A program made the translations under genes and the position numbers. Shown one piece after another: positions 1 to 8,344 of a stretch of 64,000 bases of DNA. This DNA is from UBA2834 sp963623365 (lineage in GTDB: Bacteria > Patescibacteriota > Saccharimonadia > Saccharimonadales > Saccharimonadaceae). The notes below the pieces were generated by a model that made no database searches, had not been told where the DNA came from, and saw nothing but the letters and a program-made list of their open reading frames with translations. The stretch spans positions 124,001-188,000 of the forward strand of contig CAVFJY010000001.1 in NCBI GenBank assembly GCA_963623365.1, read 5' to 3'. Position 1 is the first letter of the stretch; every line of letters starts with the position of its first letter.

Positions 1-49
1 TTTGGGGACGGAAGGTGTTTTGGTGGCGGCGCAATGCCCACCAACGCCG

Positions 50-1084
50 TTATTTGTCAGCCACGAGCTCACGTTCATGGGCTTGGAGCGCTTCGATAAT
101 ATCTTCAATATCACCATTCATTGCAGCAGAAATATTACTGCGATTGTAATGAATACGATGGTCGGTAATACGGTCCTGCGGAAAATTATAAGTGCGGATT
201 TTTTCGCTACGGTCGCCAGTACCGATGAGAGTTTTGCGCGCATCGGAAGCATTAGCGCGATCTTCGGCGAGTTTGCGCTCAAGCAAACGGCTGCGCAAAA
301 CAGTCATGGCTTTAATGCGATTTTGCTGCTGCGAACGTTCATCTTGCATAGCAACAACGAGACCGGTCGGCAAATGCGTAATGCGTACGGCGGAATCGGT
401 AGTATTAACGCCCTGCCCGCCGTGACCGCCGGAGCGATAAATATCAATGCGCAGATCCTCGGGATTAATTTCAAGGTCATGCTCTTCGGCTTCGGGAAGC
501 ACGGCAACGGTGGCAGTACTGGTATGGATGCGCCCTTGCGATTCGGTAACAGGAATGCGCTGGACGCGATGGACGCCGCCTTCGAATTTAAGCTTGCCAT
601 AAGGTTGATCGCCAGAGACGCGGAAAATTACTTCTTTATAGCCGCCAGCGTCATTAATAGATTCGGATTGGAGTTCGCATTTGAGTCCATGCGTTTCGGC
701 ATAGCGCACATACATGCGATAGAGGTCGCCCGCAAACAGGCTGGCTTCATCACCGCCAGCACCGGCACGGATTTCCAAAATAGCAGCTTTGTCATCATTG
801 GGGTCGCGCGGAATGAGCATTTCACTAAGTTTTGCCTCGGTTTCGGACAGTTCGCGCTCGAGGTCGGGCTTCATTTCGGCAAGTTCAGGGTCTTGGTCGG
901 CGGCTTTGAGGTCATTTTGGAGCTGCGTGCGCTGTCTGCCAAGTGCGACCAGCGTATCGATTTCTTGCAAACGACGATTTTTGGCAGCAAAATTCGGATC
1001 CGCATAGGCGTCTGGCTGGCTAAGAAAGTCCATGAGCGTCTGGCGCTCGGTTGAGAGTGCATCAAAATCTAAATCTAGCTTCAT
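50..1084 (-). CDS. prfA: Peptide chain release factor 1
   Basis: Class I release factor that reads UAA/UAG in the ribosomal A site and triggers hydrolysis of peptidyl-tRNA. At 344 aa it is slightly shorter than the usual ~360 aa. The stop-codon recognition tripeptide is PVT (residues 178-180, the PxT type that marks RF1 rather than the SPF of RF2), and the catalytic GGQ is at 222-224. It is a lone minus-strand gene whose promoter is back to back with that of tRNA-Val. A TATAAT at 1093-1098 ends 8 nt before the ATG, so the mRNA is probably leaderless. UGA is used as an ordinary stop elsewhere in the window, so a separate RF2 is expected outside it. Very sure. Confidence 0.97.
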   Translation of the reverse strand: MKLDLDFDALSTERQTLMDFLSQPDAYADPNFAAKNRRLQEIDTLVALGRQRTQLQNDLKAADQDPELAEMKPDLERELSETEAKLSEMLIPRDPNDDKAAILEIRAGAGGDEASLFAGDLYRMYVRYAETHGLKCELQSESINDAGGYKEVIFRVSGDQPYGKLKFEGGVHRVQRIPVTESQGRIHTSTATVAVLPEAEEHDLEINPEDLRIDIYRSGGHGGQGVNTTDSAVRITHLPTGLVVAMQDERSQQQNRIKAMTVLRSRLLERKLAEDRANASDARKTLIGTGDRSEKIRTYNFPQDRITDHRIHYNRSNISAAMNGDIEDIIEALQAHERELVADK

Positions 1085-1092
1085 TTGTGAAT

Positions 1093-1098
1093 ATTATA
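1093..1098 (-). promoter_or_regulatory. -10 box of prfA (leaderless type)
   Basis: TATAAT on the minus strand ends 8 nt before the prfA ATG, leaving no room for a Shine-Dalgarno site. No good -35 is seen. Confidence 0.55.
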
Positions 1099-1121
1099 AC
1101 ATCTTCATACTCGAGATATGA

Positions 1122-1127
1122 TATAAT
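1122..1127 (+). promoter_or_regulatory. -10 box of tRNA-Val
   Basis: TATAAT ends 8 nt before the first base of the tRNA, placing transcription start at or just before the mature 5' end. The -35 is poor. Confidence 0.5.
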
Positions 1128-1135
1128 CTTGTCAC

Positions 1136-1212
1136 GGGCCTTTAGCTCAGTTGGCTAGAGCGTACGATTCACATTCGTAAGGTCACTGGTTCGAGCCCAG
1201 TAAGGCCCACCA
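1136..1212 (+). tRNA. tRNA-Val (anticodon CAC)
   Basis: Cloverleaf folded by eye: acceptor GGGCCTT/AAGGCCC, D-stem GCTC/GAGC, anticodon stem TACGA/TCGTA with loop TTCACAT (anticodon CAC, reads GUG), T-loop containing GTTCGAG, discriminator A. The CCA end is encoded. 77 nt. Confidence 0.95.
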
Positions 1213-1240
1213 CTTTGTTTAAAATCGTGCAAAAATACTA

Positions 1241-1269
1241 TTGCTTAAATTTTCCTGAAAATATATAAT
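1241..1269 (+). promoter_or_regulatory. Sigma70-type promoter of the surface protein gene
   Basis: TTGCTT (1241-1246), a 17-nt spacer, then TATAAT (1264-1269). The predicted leader of about 45 nt carries AAGGAG before the ATG at 1320. This is a conventional promoter plus Shine-Dalgarno, unlike the leaderless genes nearby. Confidence 0.6.
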
Positions 1270-1319
1270 AAAGACGGAAGTCGTGGAGTTACTCACACAA
1301 ACATAAGGAGTAGCTCAAA

Positions 1320-3164
1320 ATGAAAACAAAAAGCAAACAAAGAATTGGTTTTAGCCTAGCGTCAGTTTTATTGGTGCTAGGCTTTATTTGTAGCAATTTG
1401 CCGTCGGCGGCAGCGACGAATAAAATTCTCATTGCCGATAATGACAAAGATGGCAAGATTTCGATTGGCGACAAATTCTGCTTAGGTGATGAATGTTTTT
1501 ATGTGACGAAAAATGCCGACGAAAAGATTACAGCACTGACGGAATATAACCTATATACAGGCTATACAGTACATGACGTAACGGAAGATGAGGAGTATTG
1601 GAAATATTGGAATATTGCTCATAAAGAACCTTTTTTTGATCTGCCGCTCTATGAATATCTTTCCAAACACGATTATGCTTATTGCCAGAATTATTATACA
1701 GACGCATCGGTCATCGGCAAATCGGTCGACAATTCCTTGACGAATATCTCGCAATATGTCGCAACTTATTGTTACCAGCCACTGATGATTGATTATGAAA
1801 TTACGACATTTCAAGAATTCGATGCAGAAAATAATCGTAAAATCGACAAAGAATTTACATATTTGGAACTTGAGGAAATTCGAGCGCGCTACGATTATTG
1901 CAATTATTATGCGACTAATAGCGGCTACTATATCCGGTATTGCGAAAATTGGACGCCGAAAAATAACGAAATTAAACAGTCGAATACCGCAACCAGCATG
2001 CATGGTACACAAAAAGACGATTATAGCTATCCGGAAGTGGCAAATCATTATTTTACGACGCAGCTGCGAGATTATTTGACTGGCGAGTGGGCAGATTTTG
2101 ATATGGTCTTTGATTATAATGGCAACTTGCTGACTAGCACTTATGACGAGATGACGGATTACGCCAAAGCAGAAACTCATTCGGGACGAGTAAATCCAAT
2201 TTATGAACCGGTCTTTAGATATGAGAATTACCTCAAACGGGCGGGCTATGCGATTGAATCAATTGATTTGCTGAGCTACAACGATTTGGTTGATATTATG
2301 AATGCCGTAAATAATCAGAGTTTGACTTTTGTGCATGATGACTATCAATGCAATTCCCTAAAGGAAAGTTGGGGATGCGAGACCGGAAGTCCTTGGTGGG
2401 ACTCTGGTAGCTGGCACGAGAAAGCCGAATCGGAAATATTCGAAGATACTTCCTTTTATAGCACAAATCTAGCGAGCTTCTTGCCAAAGTCGCAAAACTG
2501 GCTATATGCGACGACTTATTGGCTGAAGACTACCCATGCGGATAGCCATGTGCGCCCCTCAGAATGGAAAATCGCGGACAATTATTGGATGGACGACCTA
2601 AACCGGCAATTCTTTATTGATAGCTTCGGCGACTTGAGCATAGCGAATGGCAACATCACGAATTCTACCAATATTGGGGCGGGGATTCGGCCAGTTATTA
2701 CCATGGCGGCGAACTTGTTTGAATTGAACTCACTGAACCTAAGCGGCACAGTGCATTGGATTGGAGATAGTCAGACAACAACAACGGCGCGCCCACTCAC
2801 CACTACAATTCGGTTGTATCAGAATGGCGTTTTGGTGGATAGCGTAGAAGTAGCGGAAGATGCCGATAATGCACAAGTATGGACCTTTGCTTTTGCGGGC
2901 TGGCCAAAATACGATGCGGCTGGCGAACTCTATAAATACACGGTTACACAAGATGACATTGCGCAATACGAATCGAACGTAACAGGCTTTGAAGTAACAA
3001 ATACTTATATTCCGCAGACCGAGCCAGATCCGAGCAAAGTTGATGACGGGTCGACGGAGACAGCCAACCCAAAGACTCTGGCCGATAATCCGGCGCTATA
3101 TGGCGGAATTTTGGCGGTGATGGGCGGAATAATTCTTACAACGGTGCGCCGCGGGCGAAGATAA
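1320..3164 (+). CDS. Cell-surface protein with Cna-B domain and sortase-like C-terminus
   Basis: 614-aa predicted exported surface protein. Residues 1-33 form a signal peptide (basic start, hydrophobic core, Ala-rich cleavage site SAA). Residues ~40-85 (IADNDKDGKISIGD, then FYVT and LTEYNLYTGY) resemble a module seen in Firmicutes surface proteins. The middle is Tyr/Asp/Asn-rich with no family I recognise. Residues ~480-570 fit a Cna protein B-type domain: SGTVHWIGD start, RP, LYQNGV, W-F core, YKYTVTQ, closing EVTNTY. The end has a sorting-signal layout: NPKTLADN, then a hydrophobic helix, then RRGRR. The motif is a variant of the LPxTG/NPKT types, and no sortase gene lies in this window. 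AAGGAG precedes the ATG. The exact role (adhesion or structure) is not known. Confidence 0.85.
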   Translation: MKTKSKQRIGFSLASVLLVLGFICSNLPSAAATNKILIADNDKDGKISIGDKFCLGDECFYVTKNADEKITALTEYNLYTGYTVHDVTEDEEYWKYWNIAHKEPFFDLPLYEYLSKHDYAYCQNYYTDASVIGKSVDNSLTNISQYVATYCYQPLMIDYEITTFQEFDAENNRKIDKEFTYLELEEIRARYDYCNYYATNSGYYIRYCENWTPKNNEIKQSNTATSMHGTQKDDYSYPEVANHYFTTQLRDYLTGEWADFDMVFDYNGNLLTSTYDEMTDYAKAETHSGRVNPIYEPVFRYENYLKRAGYAIESIDLLSYNDLVDIMNAVNNQSLTFVHDDYQCNSLKESWGCETGSPWWDSGSWHEKAESEIFEDTSFYSTNLASFLPKSQNWLYATTYWLKTTHADSHVRPSEWKIADNYWMDDLNRQFFIDSFGDLSIANGNITNSTNIGAGIRPVITMAANLFELNSLNLSGTVHWIGDSQTTTTARPLTTTIRLYQNGVLVDSVEVAEDADNAQVWTFAFAGWPKYDAAGELYKYTVTQDDIAQYESNVTGFEVTNTYIPQTEPDPSKVDDGSTETANPKTLADNPALYGGILAVMGGIILTTVRRGRR

Positions 3165-3174
3165 TTTACAAGAA

Positions 3175-3573
3175 TTATTCATTCTCTTCTAAATCATAAT
3201 ATTCAATCGGGTATTTGCCGGATTGGCTACTGTCGGCATTGTAGAGTGCGACTTGAGCGCGTTGGAGCGCCTCAGGTGAATTGGAAGAAATCATAATGCA
3301 AAATTCAGCATCCCGCTGCTCGCAGATGCCATAGTCGATACGATAGCCGTCGCCAATAATCGGCAAATGCGAAATAATCGGATATTGCTCATAATAGGCC
3401 ATGGCCTCCTCATCATAGGCGCGGTCGTCCTCGTAGTTGGCGCCGCCGCCAATTTCGCCACCAGATCGAGTTAACGTGAACACGACCGAAATAATCGCTA
3501 GAATCGCAACAATGCCATAAAGAATGAGCAGAGCGATTTTCTTTTGTTGTGTAGTTAATCCATCAAATCTCAT
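3175..3573 (-). CDS. Small single-pass membrane protein, unknown function
   Basis: 132 aa, not recognised. A basic, Gln/Lys-rich start (TTQQKKIAL) is followed by one strong transmembrane helix at ~13-34, then an acidic outside region (EDDRAYDEEAMAYYEQ) and a compact end containing two Cys. Its ATG overlaps the stop of the upstream VirB2/peptidase gene by 4 nt, so the two are probably co-translated and may act together at the envelope. It runs convergently into the Cna-B gene with a gap of only 10 nt. Confidence 0.7.
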   Translation of the reverse strand: MRFDGLTTQQKKIALLILYGIVAILAIISVVFTLTRSGGEIGGGANYEDDRAYDEEAMAYYEQYPIISHLPIIGDGYRIDYGICEQRDAEFCIMISSNSPEALQRAQVALYNADSSQSGKYPIEYYDLEENE

Positions 3574-4589
3574 GAGCCAATATACCTAAAAATCCGAAAT
3601 TTTTGACCGCTTGCTTGGTTTTTGTAATAAGCGTTATGGATGCGCGCCGACCAAGTCCGCGCCGAAGCACCGACCATATTGCCATAACCGTTGCCATATT
3701 CGCCAACATAAATCATCACATGTTTATCATTCACAAAAATATCACCCGGTTGGAGGTTTTTAGTATTGCCGTTATTAGTAATTTCTTGCCATTTATCGGA
3801 TTTGGCCATGGCGCTACGTTGGCCGTAAGTAGTTTCAGGAAAATCCCTCAGCTTGTTGGTGATGCCAGTATAATGCACCAACGCACGCATAAAATAAACA
3901 CAATCTTGGACATAGGTCTTAAAGAAGCCATCCTTAGTACTAAAGTCGCCTTTATTATGAGCGGTTTTATAAAGTTCCTTATTCTCCGGCTTGAGACTGT
4001 AACCGCACCAATTCTTATCATTGCTGGCCCACTTTTTAGAATTCCATGTTACCCAACTGCCGTTTGGCTTTTGGCATTTGCCAGCATGCTCGCCAGTCGT
4101 ATATGGCCAAGCGGCATAAACGGCATTGATAGCCAGCTGCTGAGCTTTGGTTTTAGCGGTGGCGGGCGTATTAATGCCACCCTCATAGCCAACGCCATCG
4201 TTGATTGGTCCGCCATTGATCGGCGAGACTTCAGCAATAGTGGGGTTAATGCAAGTTGAAGTGCTAGTATCGGCAGTAATATTCATAATATTGCCTGGAG
4301 TAAGCAAGCCGATGATTAGATATATCATGCCGTAAGCAACAATGCCGATGACAATTTCGAACAGGCGCTTTTTGGCGCGGGCGATTTGGTCGGCATTGTC
4401 GCGGGCGGTGAGAAATTTAATACCAACGACAATAATCCCGATGGTAGCGAGCAGACCAAAGCCGTAAGTTAGAATCTGCACGGCCATAAGCACGAGCTTC
4501 AAGATTGGGCCGCCTTGGCAATCATCACAAACTCGGCCGAAGAGCATCGTATCCATACAGGTTTCAGCGAAAAAAGTGAGTAATTGCAT
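3570..4589 (-). CDS. VirB2/TrbC-like membrane domain fused to an NlpC/P60- or CHAP-like cysteine peptidase
   Basis: 339 aa in two parts. Residues ~1-105 hold two long hydrophobic helices separated by a short charged loop (KFLTARDNADQIARAKKR), the layout of TrbC/VirB2 pilin-type proteins that CPR genomes carry in many copies. Residues ~150-339 look like a papain-like cell-wall peptidase: a Cys in QDCVYFMRALVHY, then GDIFV and KHVMIYVGEYGNG with a candidate catalytic His. The substrate would be peptidoglycan, own or host, by family analogy. A TATAAT 8 nt before the ATG suggests a leaderless start. The downstream 132-aa membrane gene overlaps by 4 nt. Domain calls rest on motifs only. Confidence 0.72.
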   Translation of the reverse strand: MQLLTFFAETCMDTMLFGRVCDDCQGGPILKLVLMAVQILTYGFGLLATIGIIVVGIKFLTARDNADQIARAKKRLFEIVIGIVAYGMIYLIIGLLTPGNIMNITADTSTSTCINPTIAEVSPINGGPINDGVGYEGGINTPATAKTKAQQLAINAVYAAWPYTTGEHAGKCQKPNGSWVTWNSKKWASNDKNWCGYSLKPENKELYKTAHNKGDFSTKDGFFKTYVQDCVYFMRALVHYTGITNKLRDFPETTYGQRSAMAKSDKWQEITNNGNTKNLQPGDIFVNDKHVMIYVGEYGNGYGNMVGASARTWSARIHNAYYKNQASGQKFRIFRYIGS

Positions 4590-4597
4590 TTGCTTAA

Positions 4598-4603
4598 ATT
4601 ATA
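4598..4603 (-). promoter_or_regulatory. -10 box of the VirB2/peptidase gene (leaderless type)
   Basis: TATAAT on the minus strand with an 8-nt gap to the ATG at 4589. Confidence 0.5.
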
Positions 4604-4617
4604 ACATAAAAATATTT

Positions 4618-5268
4618 TCAGCTTTGGCGGGTTTTGCGCTTGGGGACGGGTGTTTTGGTAGCCGAGTTGACCGACTCGCGACAGAGATAATAAGCGATAA
4701 GCGCGCCGACGAAATTACCGAAGATGCAAAGCAAGATTGTCCAACTAAAAGTACGAGCGATGCCCAGCGTAATAATGTTGGCGATGCAGTGCTGAAAGCC
4801 ACAAAAGATAAAGAGCGGCACACCAAGCAGAATGCCGAGCTTGGAACCGCGTCGATAAATTGCAACGGCTAGATACATGACAACGCCGCAAAGCAACGAC
4901 TTAATCAGAAAACTCCACGAAAAATCCCAGCTGGCGACTTTAGCTTGGGCGGTTTCGATGAGTGTAGCGTCACTAATACTAAAGATTAGGCCGACGAGAT
5001 AACCTGCCAGAAGATTGCCGGCGAGAATAATGAAGAGTTGCAAAGGCGGGATTTTATCAGCAATGAGAAAGCCGCACTTCCCAGTAAAAAGATTGGCGCC
5101 CAGCACACAAACACCGAGCAGGCCGAGCGAGAAAAGAAAGGGGCCGAGCGGTTGGCCAATTTTTAAGAGAACATAATTGCCGAGACCAATCAGGAGAGCG
5201 GCAGCCAGCGAAAGGCGGAAAAGGTCAAAATAGAGTTGTTTAGAGCTTATACTTGACTTTTTAGGCAT
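4618..5268 (-). CDS. Formate/nitrite transporter (FNT) family channel
   Basis: 216-aa multi-helix membrane protein. Two FNT signatures are visible: LFTGKCGFL after the second helix, and GFQHCIANI late in the protein, which matches the GFEHSIAN segment carrying the pore His of FocA. A Lys in the TAQAKVASW segment may be the partner Lys. It is shorter than typical FNTs (250-285 aa), mainly at the ends. It sits 27 nt downstream of nrdG on the same strand. Some class III ribonucleotide reductases use formate as reductant, so formate import for nrdD is a plausible job, but nitrite, lactate or hydrosulfide are other family substrates. Confidence 0.85.
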   Translation of the reverse strand: MPKKSSISSKQLYFDLFRLSLAAALLIGLGNYVLLKIGQPLGPFLFSLGLLGVCVLGANLFTGKCGFLIADKIPPLQLFIILAGNLLAGYLVGLIFSISDATLIETAQAKVASWDFSWSFLIKSLLCGVVMYLAVAIYRRGSKLGILLGVPLFIFCGFQHCIANIITLGIARTFSWTILLCIFGNFVGALIAYYLCRESVNSATKTPVPKRKTRQS

Positions 5269-5295
5269 GATGTGATATAATGATATGATATAGTG

Positions 5296-5820
5296 TTATT
5301 CTTGCGAAATAATTTCGCCATGTTTGAGGTGTAAAATGCGCTGATTGCGGCTGCCACGGAATTTAAGCGTTAAATCGCGCTGGGCCATAATGAATGGACC
5401 GTCAATCAGGACGTCGAGCTCTTGGACGAATTGCCAAGCGATGGAATCATGCGGAATCTGTTCGAAGATAAGACCGGTAAAAGACCAGACATTCCAGCCG
5501 AGTTCCTGATGGCAAAATTGCGCAATTTCGAGACAGGCAGCGGCTTGCAAGAGCGGCTCGCCACCACAGAAGGTGAGACCCGCCTGCCCTTTGAGCGCGC
5601 GTAGCTCATGCTTGACTTTATCCAGCGATACAAGCGCACCAACACCCGTCTCGGGCCAAGTTTCGGGATTTTGACAACCTGGGCAATGTTGACGACAACC
5701 TTGCGTCCAGAGGACGGCGCGCAGGCCTGGGCCATTCACGATAGAATCGCGCTCAAGGTCCCCCGAGAGGAGGATGTGCCCGGCAGGCACATCCATTTGC
5801 GGCTCACAGAGCGCGTTCAT
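5296..5820 (-). CDS. nrdG: Anaerobic ribonucleotide reductase activating enzyme (radical SAM)
   Basis: 174-aa radical SAM enzyme. It uses an iron-sulfur cluster and S-adenosylmethionine to form the glycyl radical on NrdD. The cluster-binding CX3CX2C is at C42, C46 and C49 (GCRQHCPGC), preceded by NGPGLRAVLWTQ. The SAM-binding GGE motif appears in LTFCGGEPLLQ. Its ATG overlaps the nrdD stop codon (TAATG), which is clear translational coupling to its substrate. Length and motifs are normal. Confidence 0.96.
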   Translation of the reverse strand: MNALCEPQMDVPAGHILLSGDLERDSIVNGPGLRAVLWTQGCRQHCPGCQNPETWPETGVGALVSLDKVKHELRALKGQAGLTFCGGEPLLQAAACLEIAQFCHQELGWNVWSFTGLIFEQIPHDSIAWQFVQELDVLIDGPFIMAQRDLTLKFRGSRNQRILHLKHGEIISQE

Positions 5821-8168
5821 TATTGTTTCCCGAGCGCAACTTCGGCGCAGGCTTTAGCTTCTTCGCGCTGAGCTTTAGTCTCGAGGTCATATTGACCAAC
5901 AGAGACATTATGCTTAACGCGAGCAGCCTCTTCAGCTTTCTTACCATCATTCCAGCGCTCGAGCGAACCCACGAGATAGCCGGTAATGCGGCGAAGGCGC
6001 TCAAAGCCGAACTCGCCATCAGATTCGTGGCGGCCACAGCTTGGGCAGACATCGTCGGCAATGATACCGGAGTAGCCACAGATTGGGTCGCGATCGACCG
6101 GGTGATTAACGGAGCCGTAGCCAATGCCTTTCTCTTTCATGTGGCGAACAACCGCCTCAAAAGCTTCGATATTATCGGACGGGTCGCCATCCATTTCGAT
6201 GTAAGTAATGTGACCAGCATTGCAGAGGGCATGATATGGCGCTTCGATATCGATTTTATCGAAAGCGGAAATTGGGTAATAAACCGGGACATGGAAGGAA
6301 TTGGTATAGAAATCGCGGTCGGTTACGCCTTTAATCTTGCCGTATTCTTTGCGATCCATGCGAGTGAAGCGGCCAGAGAGACCCTCGGCAGGAGTGGCGA
6401 GCAAGGAGAAATTAAGCTTATGTTTCTTAGTCATGCCATCACAGAATTCACGCATGTGACCAATAATATCGAGACCAAGCTCTTGACTTTCAGTCGATTC
6501 GCCGTGATGCTTACCAGTCATGGCAACCAGAGTTTCGGCGAGGCCAATAAAGCCGATCGAGAGCGTACCATGCTTAATGACTTCGCGAAGCTTATCATTG
6601 GGGCCAAGTTTTTCGCTGCCAACCCAGTTGCCCTGCCCCATTAAGAATGGGAAGTTTTTAACTTTTTGATTAGCCTGAAATTCAAAGCGCTGTAGAAGTT
6701 GTTCGGCACAGAGATTGAGTTTTTCGTCGAGTTCTTTATAAAAAGCATCCCAGTCAGCTTCTTTGCGTTCGCCTAAGACAATGCCATGTTTGATACCGAT
6801 GCGAACCAGGTTAATTGTCGTAAAGGACAGGTTACCGCGACCAGCAACGTGACCATCAGTCTCCTTAAAACAGGAACTAAAGACACGGGTGCGGCAGCCC
6901 ATAGTAGCAATCTCGGTGTCAGGGTCGCCCGCTTTGTAATATTGCAAGTTGAATGGGGCATCGATGAAAGTAAAATTCGGGAAGAGGCGCTTGGCGGAAA
7001 CTTCCATCGAACGCTGGAAGAGATCATAGTTGGGGTCGCCTGGATTATAATTGACACCCTCTTTAACTTTGAAAATCGAAATTGGGAAAATTGGCGTCTC
7101 GTGATGACCGAGGCCGTTCATAGTTGCTTCGAGCAACATCTTGGAAACAAGGCGACCTTCCGGCGAAGTGTCGGTGCCGAAGTTGATTGAAGTAAATGGC
7201 ACCTGAGCGCCAGCGCGGCTATGCATTGTGTTGAGATTATGTACGAAGCCCTCCATGGCTTGAAGTGTTTGATGTTCGGTGTCCTTAATCGAGGCCTTAA
7301 TGATACTCTCGGGAACTTTGGCTTTTTTGAGCTTTTTCTCGTCGCCAAGAGTAATGTCGTCTTTAATGGTAATTTTGAGATCTTTGCCGGTGAATTCTTC
7401 GTATTTTTTGAGGTTTTCCTTGAGAGATTTGCGGAAGGTTTTATTGACGGATGGAGCGAGACAGTAATCAAAATAAGGGATAGATTGGCCACCATGCTGC
7501 TCGTTTTGGTTGGCTTGAAGAATAATAGCAGCAAGGGCGGCAGCAGTGCCGATTGATTGCGGGGTGCGCAGGAAACCGTGACCAGTATTGAAGCCCTTTT
7601 CAAAAAGCTTCAGAACGTCAGTCTGGCAGCAAGTGAGCGTACCAGTGGCGAGAAAATCAAGGTCGTGGATATGAATATCGCCATGGTCGTGCGCCCAGCT
7701 AAATTCTGGTTTTAAGATACAAATCTTGGCATATTCTTTTGAACCCTCGGCGCCAAATTGAAGCATTTTGCCCATTGCGGAGTTGCCGTCGACGTTAGCA
7801 TTGCCACGCTTAACGTCGGAATCTGCTTCGGCATCGAGCTGCGAAATAGTATTGTAGGTCTGCATTAATTTGGTCTTGGCTTCGCGAACACGAGAGCGTT
7901 CGGCGCGATATTCGATATAGGCCTTAGCGGTGTTTTTAAAGGCCGATTCCATCAATACTTCTTCGACGATGTCTTGGATTTGTTCGACGGTCGGGATGCG
8001 ACTCTTAATCTCGGTCTCGGCGACACGCAGAACCTTTTCGGCGATATTTTCGGCACGATCATGACCAAATTCGCCTGTTGCCGCACCGGCTTTGGCGATT
8101 GCTTCAGTAATTTTATCGAGTTTGAAAGCGACAACCTTGCCGTCGCGCTTTCGAATTGACTTGAACAT
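5820..8168 (-). CDS. nrdD: Anaerobic (class III) ribonucleoside-triphosphate reductase
   Basis: Makes dNTPs without oxygen through a glycyl radical and a thiyl radical. An N-terminal ATP-cone (residues ~1-90, starting FKSIRKRDGKVVAFKLDKI) suggests allosteric control by ATP/dATP. The catalytic core includes MGCRTRVF and GRGNLSFTTINL. The Zn site is CGY..CPSCGR, and the glycyl radical site is RRITGYL near the end, followed by an extra ~35 aa tail beyond the usual RVKH ending. Start choice: an ATG lies 12 nt further upstream at 8180, but a GGAGGT Shine-Dalgarno (8173-8178) sits inside that extension, so the ATG at 8168 (MFKSI) is preferred, giving 782 aa. Two NrdR-like boxes lie upstream. Confidence 0.97.
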   Translation of the reverse strand: MFKSIRKRDGKVVAFKLDKITEAIAKAGAATGEFGHDRAENIAEKVLRVAETEIKSRIPTVEQIQDIVEEVLMESAFKNTAKAYIEYRAERSRVREAKTKLMQTYNTISQLDAEADSDVKRGNANVDGNSAMGKMLQFGAEGSKEYAKICILKPEFSWAHDHGDIHIHDLDFLATGTLTCCQTDVLKLFEKGFNTGHGFLRTPQSIGTAAALAAIILQANQNEQHGGQSIPYFDYCLAPSVNKTFRKSLKENLKKYEEFTGKDLKITIKDDITLGDEKKLKKAKVPESIIKASIKDTEHQTLQAMEGFVHNLNTMHSRAGAQVPFTSINFGTDTSPEGRLVSKMLLEATMNGLGHHETPIFPISIFKVKEGVNYNPGDPNYDLFQRSMEVSAKRLFPNFTFIDAPFNLQYYKAGDPDTEIATMGCRTRVFSSCFKETDGHVAGRGNLSFTTINLVRIGIKHGIVLGERKEADWDAFYKELDEKLNLCAEQLLQRFEFQANQKVKNFPFLMGQGNWVGSEKLGPNDKLREVIKHGTLSIGFIGLAETLVAMTGKHHGESTESQELGLDIIGHMREFCDGMTKKHKLNFSLLATPAEGLSGRFTRMDRKEYGKIKGVTDRDFYTNSFHVPVYYPISAFDKIDIEAPYHALCNAGHITYIEMDGDPSDNIEAFEAVVRHMKEKGIGYGSVNHPVDRDPICGYSGIIADDVCPSCGRHESDGEFGFERLRRITGYLVGSLERWNDGKKAEEAARVKHNVSVGQYDLETKAQREEAKACAEVALGKQ

Positions 8169-8217
8169 ATTTACCTCCATTGTTCTGAATCAATTGACTA
8201 ATCTTATTCTATCCTAA

Positions 8218-8233
8218 ACACTATATGTAGTGT
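8218..8233. promoter_or_regulatory. NrdR-box-like operator 1
   Basis: ACACTATATGTAGTGT, an almost perfect palindrome that fits the known NrdR consensus (acaCwAtATaTwGtgt). It lies about 50 nt upstream of nrdD, in the region shared with divergent murA. NrdR represses ribonucleotide reductase genes when dATP is high. No nrdR gene is in the window. Confidence 0.7.
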
Positions 8234-8250
8234 TTGTTAACATAAGCTTA

Positions 8251-8266
8251 ACGCTATATGTGGGGT
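8251..8266. promoter_or_regulatory. NrdR-box-like operator 2
   Basis: ACGCTATATGTGGGGT, a weaker copy 33 bp from box 1 (start to start), about three helical turns, the tandem arrangement usual for NrdR. The core CTATATGTG is kept and the flanks have decayed. Confidence 0.55.
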
Positions 8267-8332
8267 TTTTCAATAGAAAATGTAAATAATACAACATTAT
8301 TTCGACTATTGGTGTTTTTATGCATATAGTGA

Positions 8333-8338
8333 TATATT
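8333..8338 (+). promoter_or_regulatory. -10 box of HTH-murA (leaderless type)
   Basis: TATATT ends 6 nt before the ATG at 8345. There is no Shine-Dalgarno in the gap. Confidence 0.45.
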
Positions 8339-8344
8339 CATACT

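Noticed and set aside
2..1054. Long plus-strand open frame (350 codons)
   Set aside because: Fully antisense to prfA, whose motifs are unmistakable; no start signal or recognisable protein.
8317..8332. Third NrdR box near the murA -10
   Set aside because: Only the half CATATAGTG matches; the other half has one match of six.
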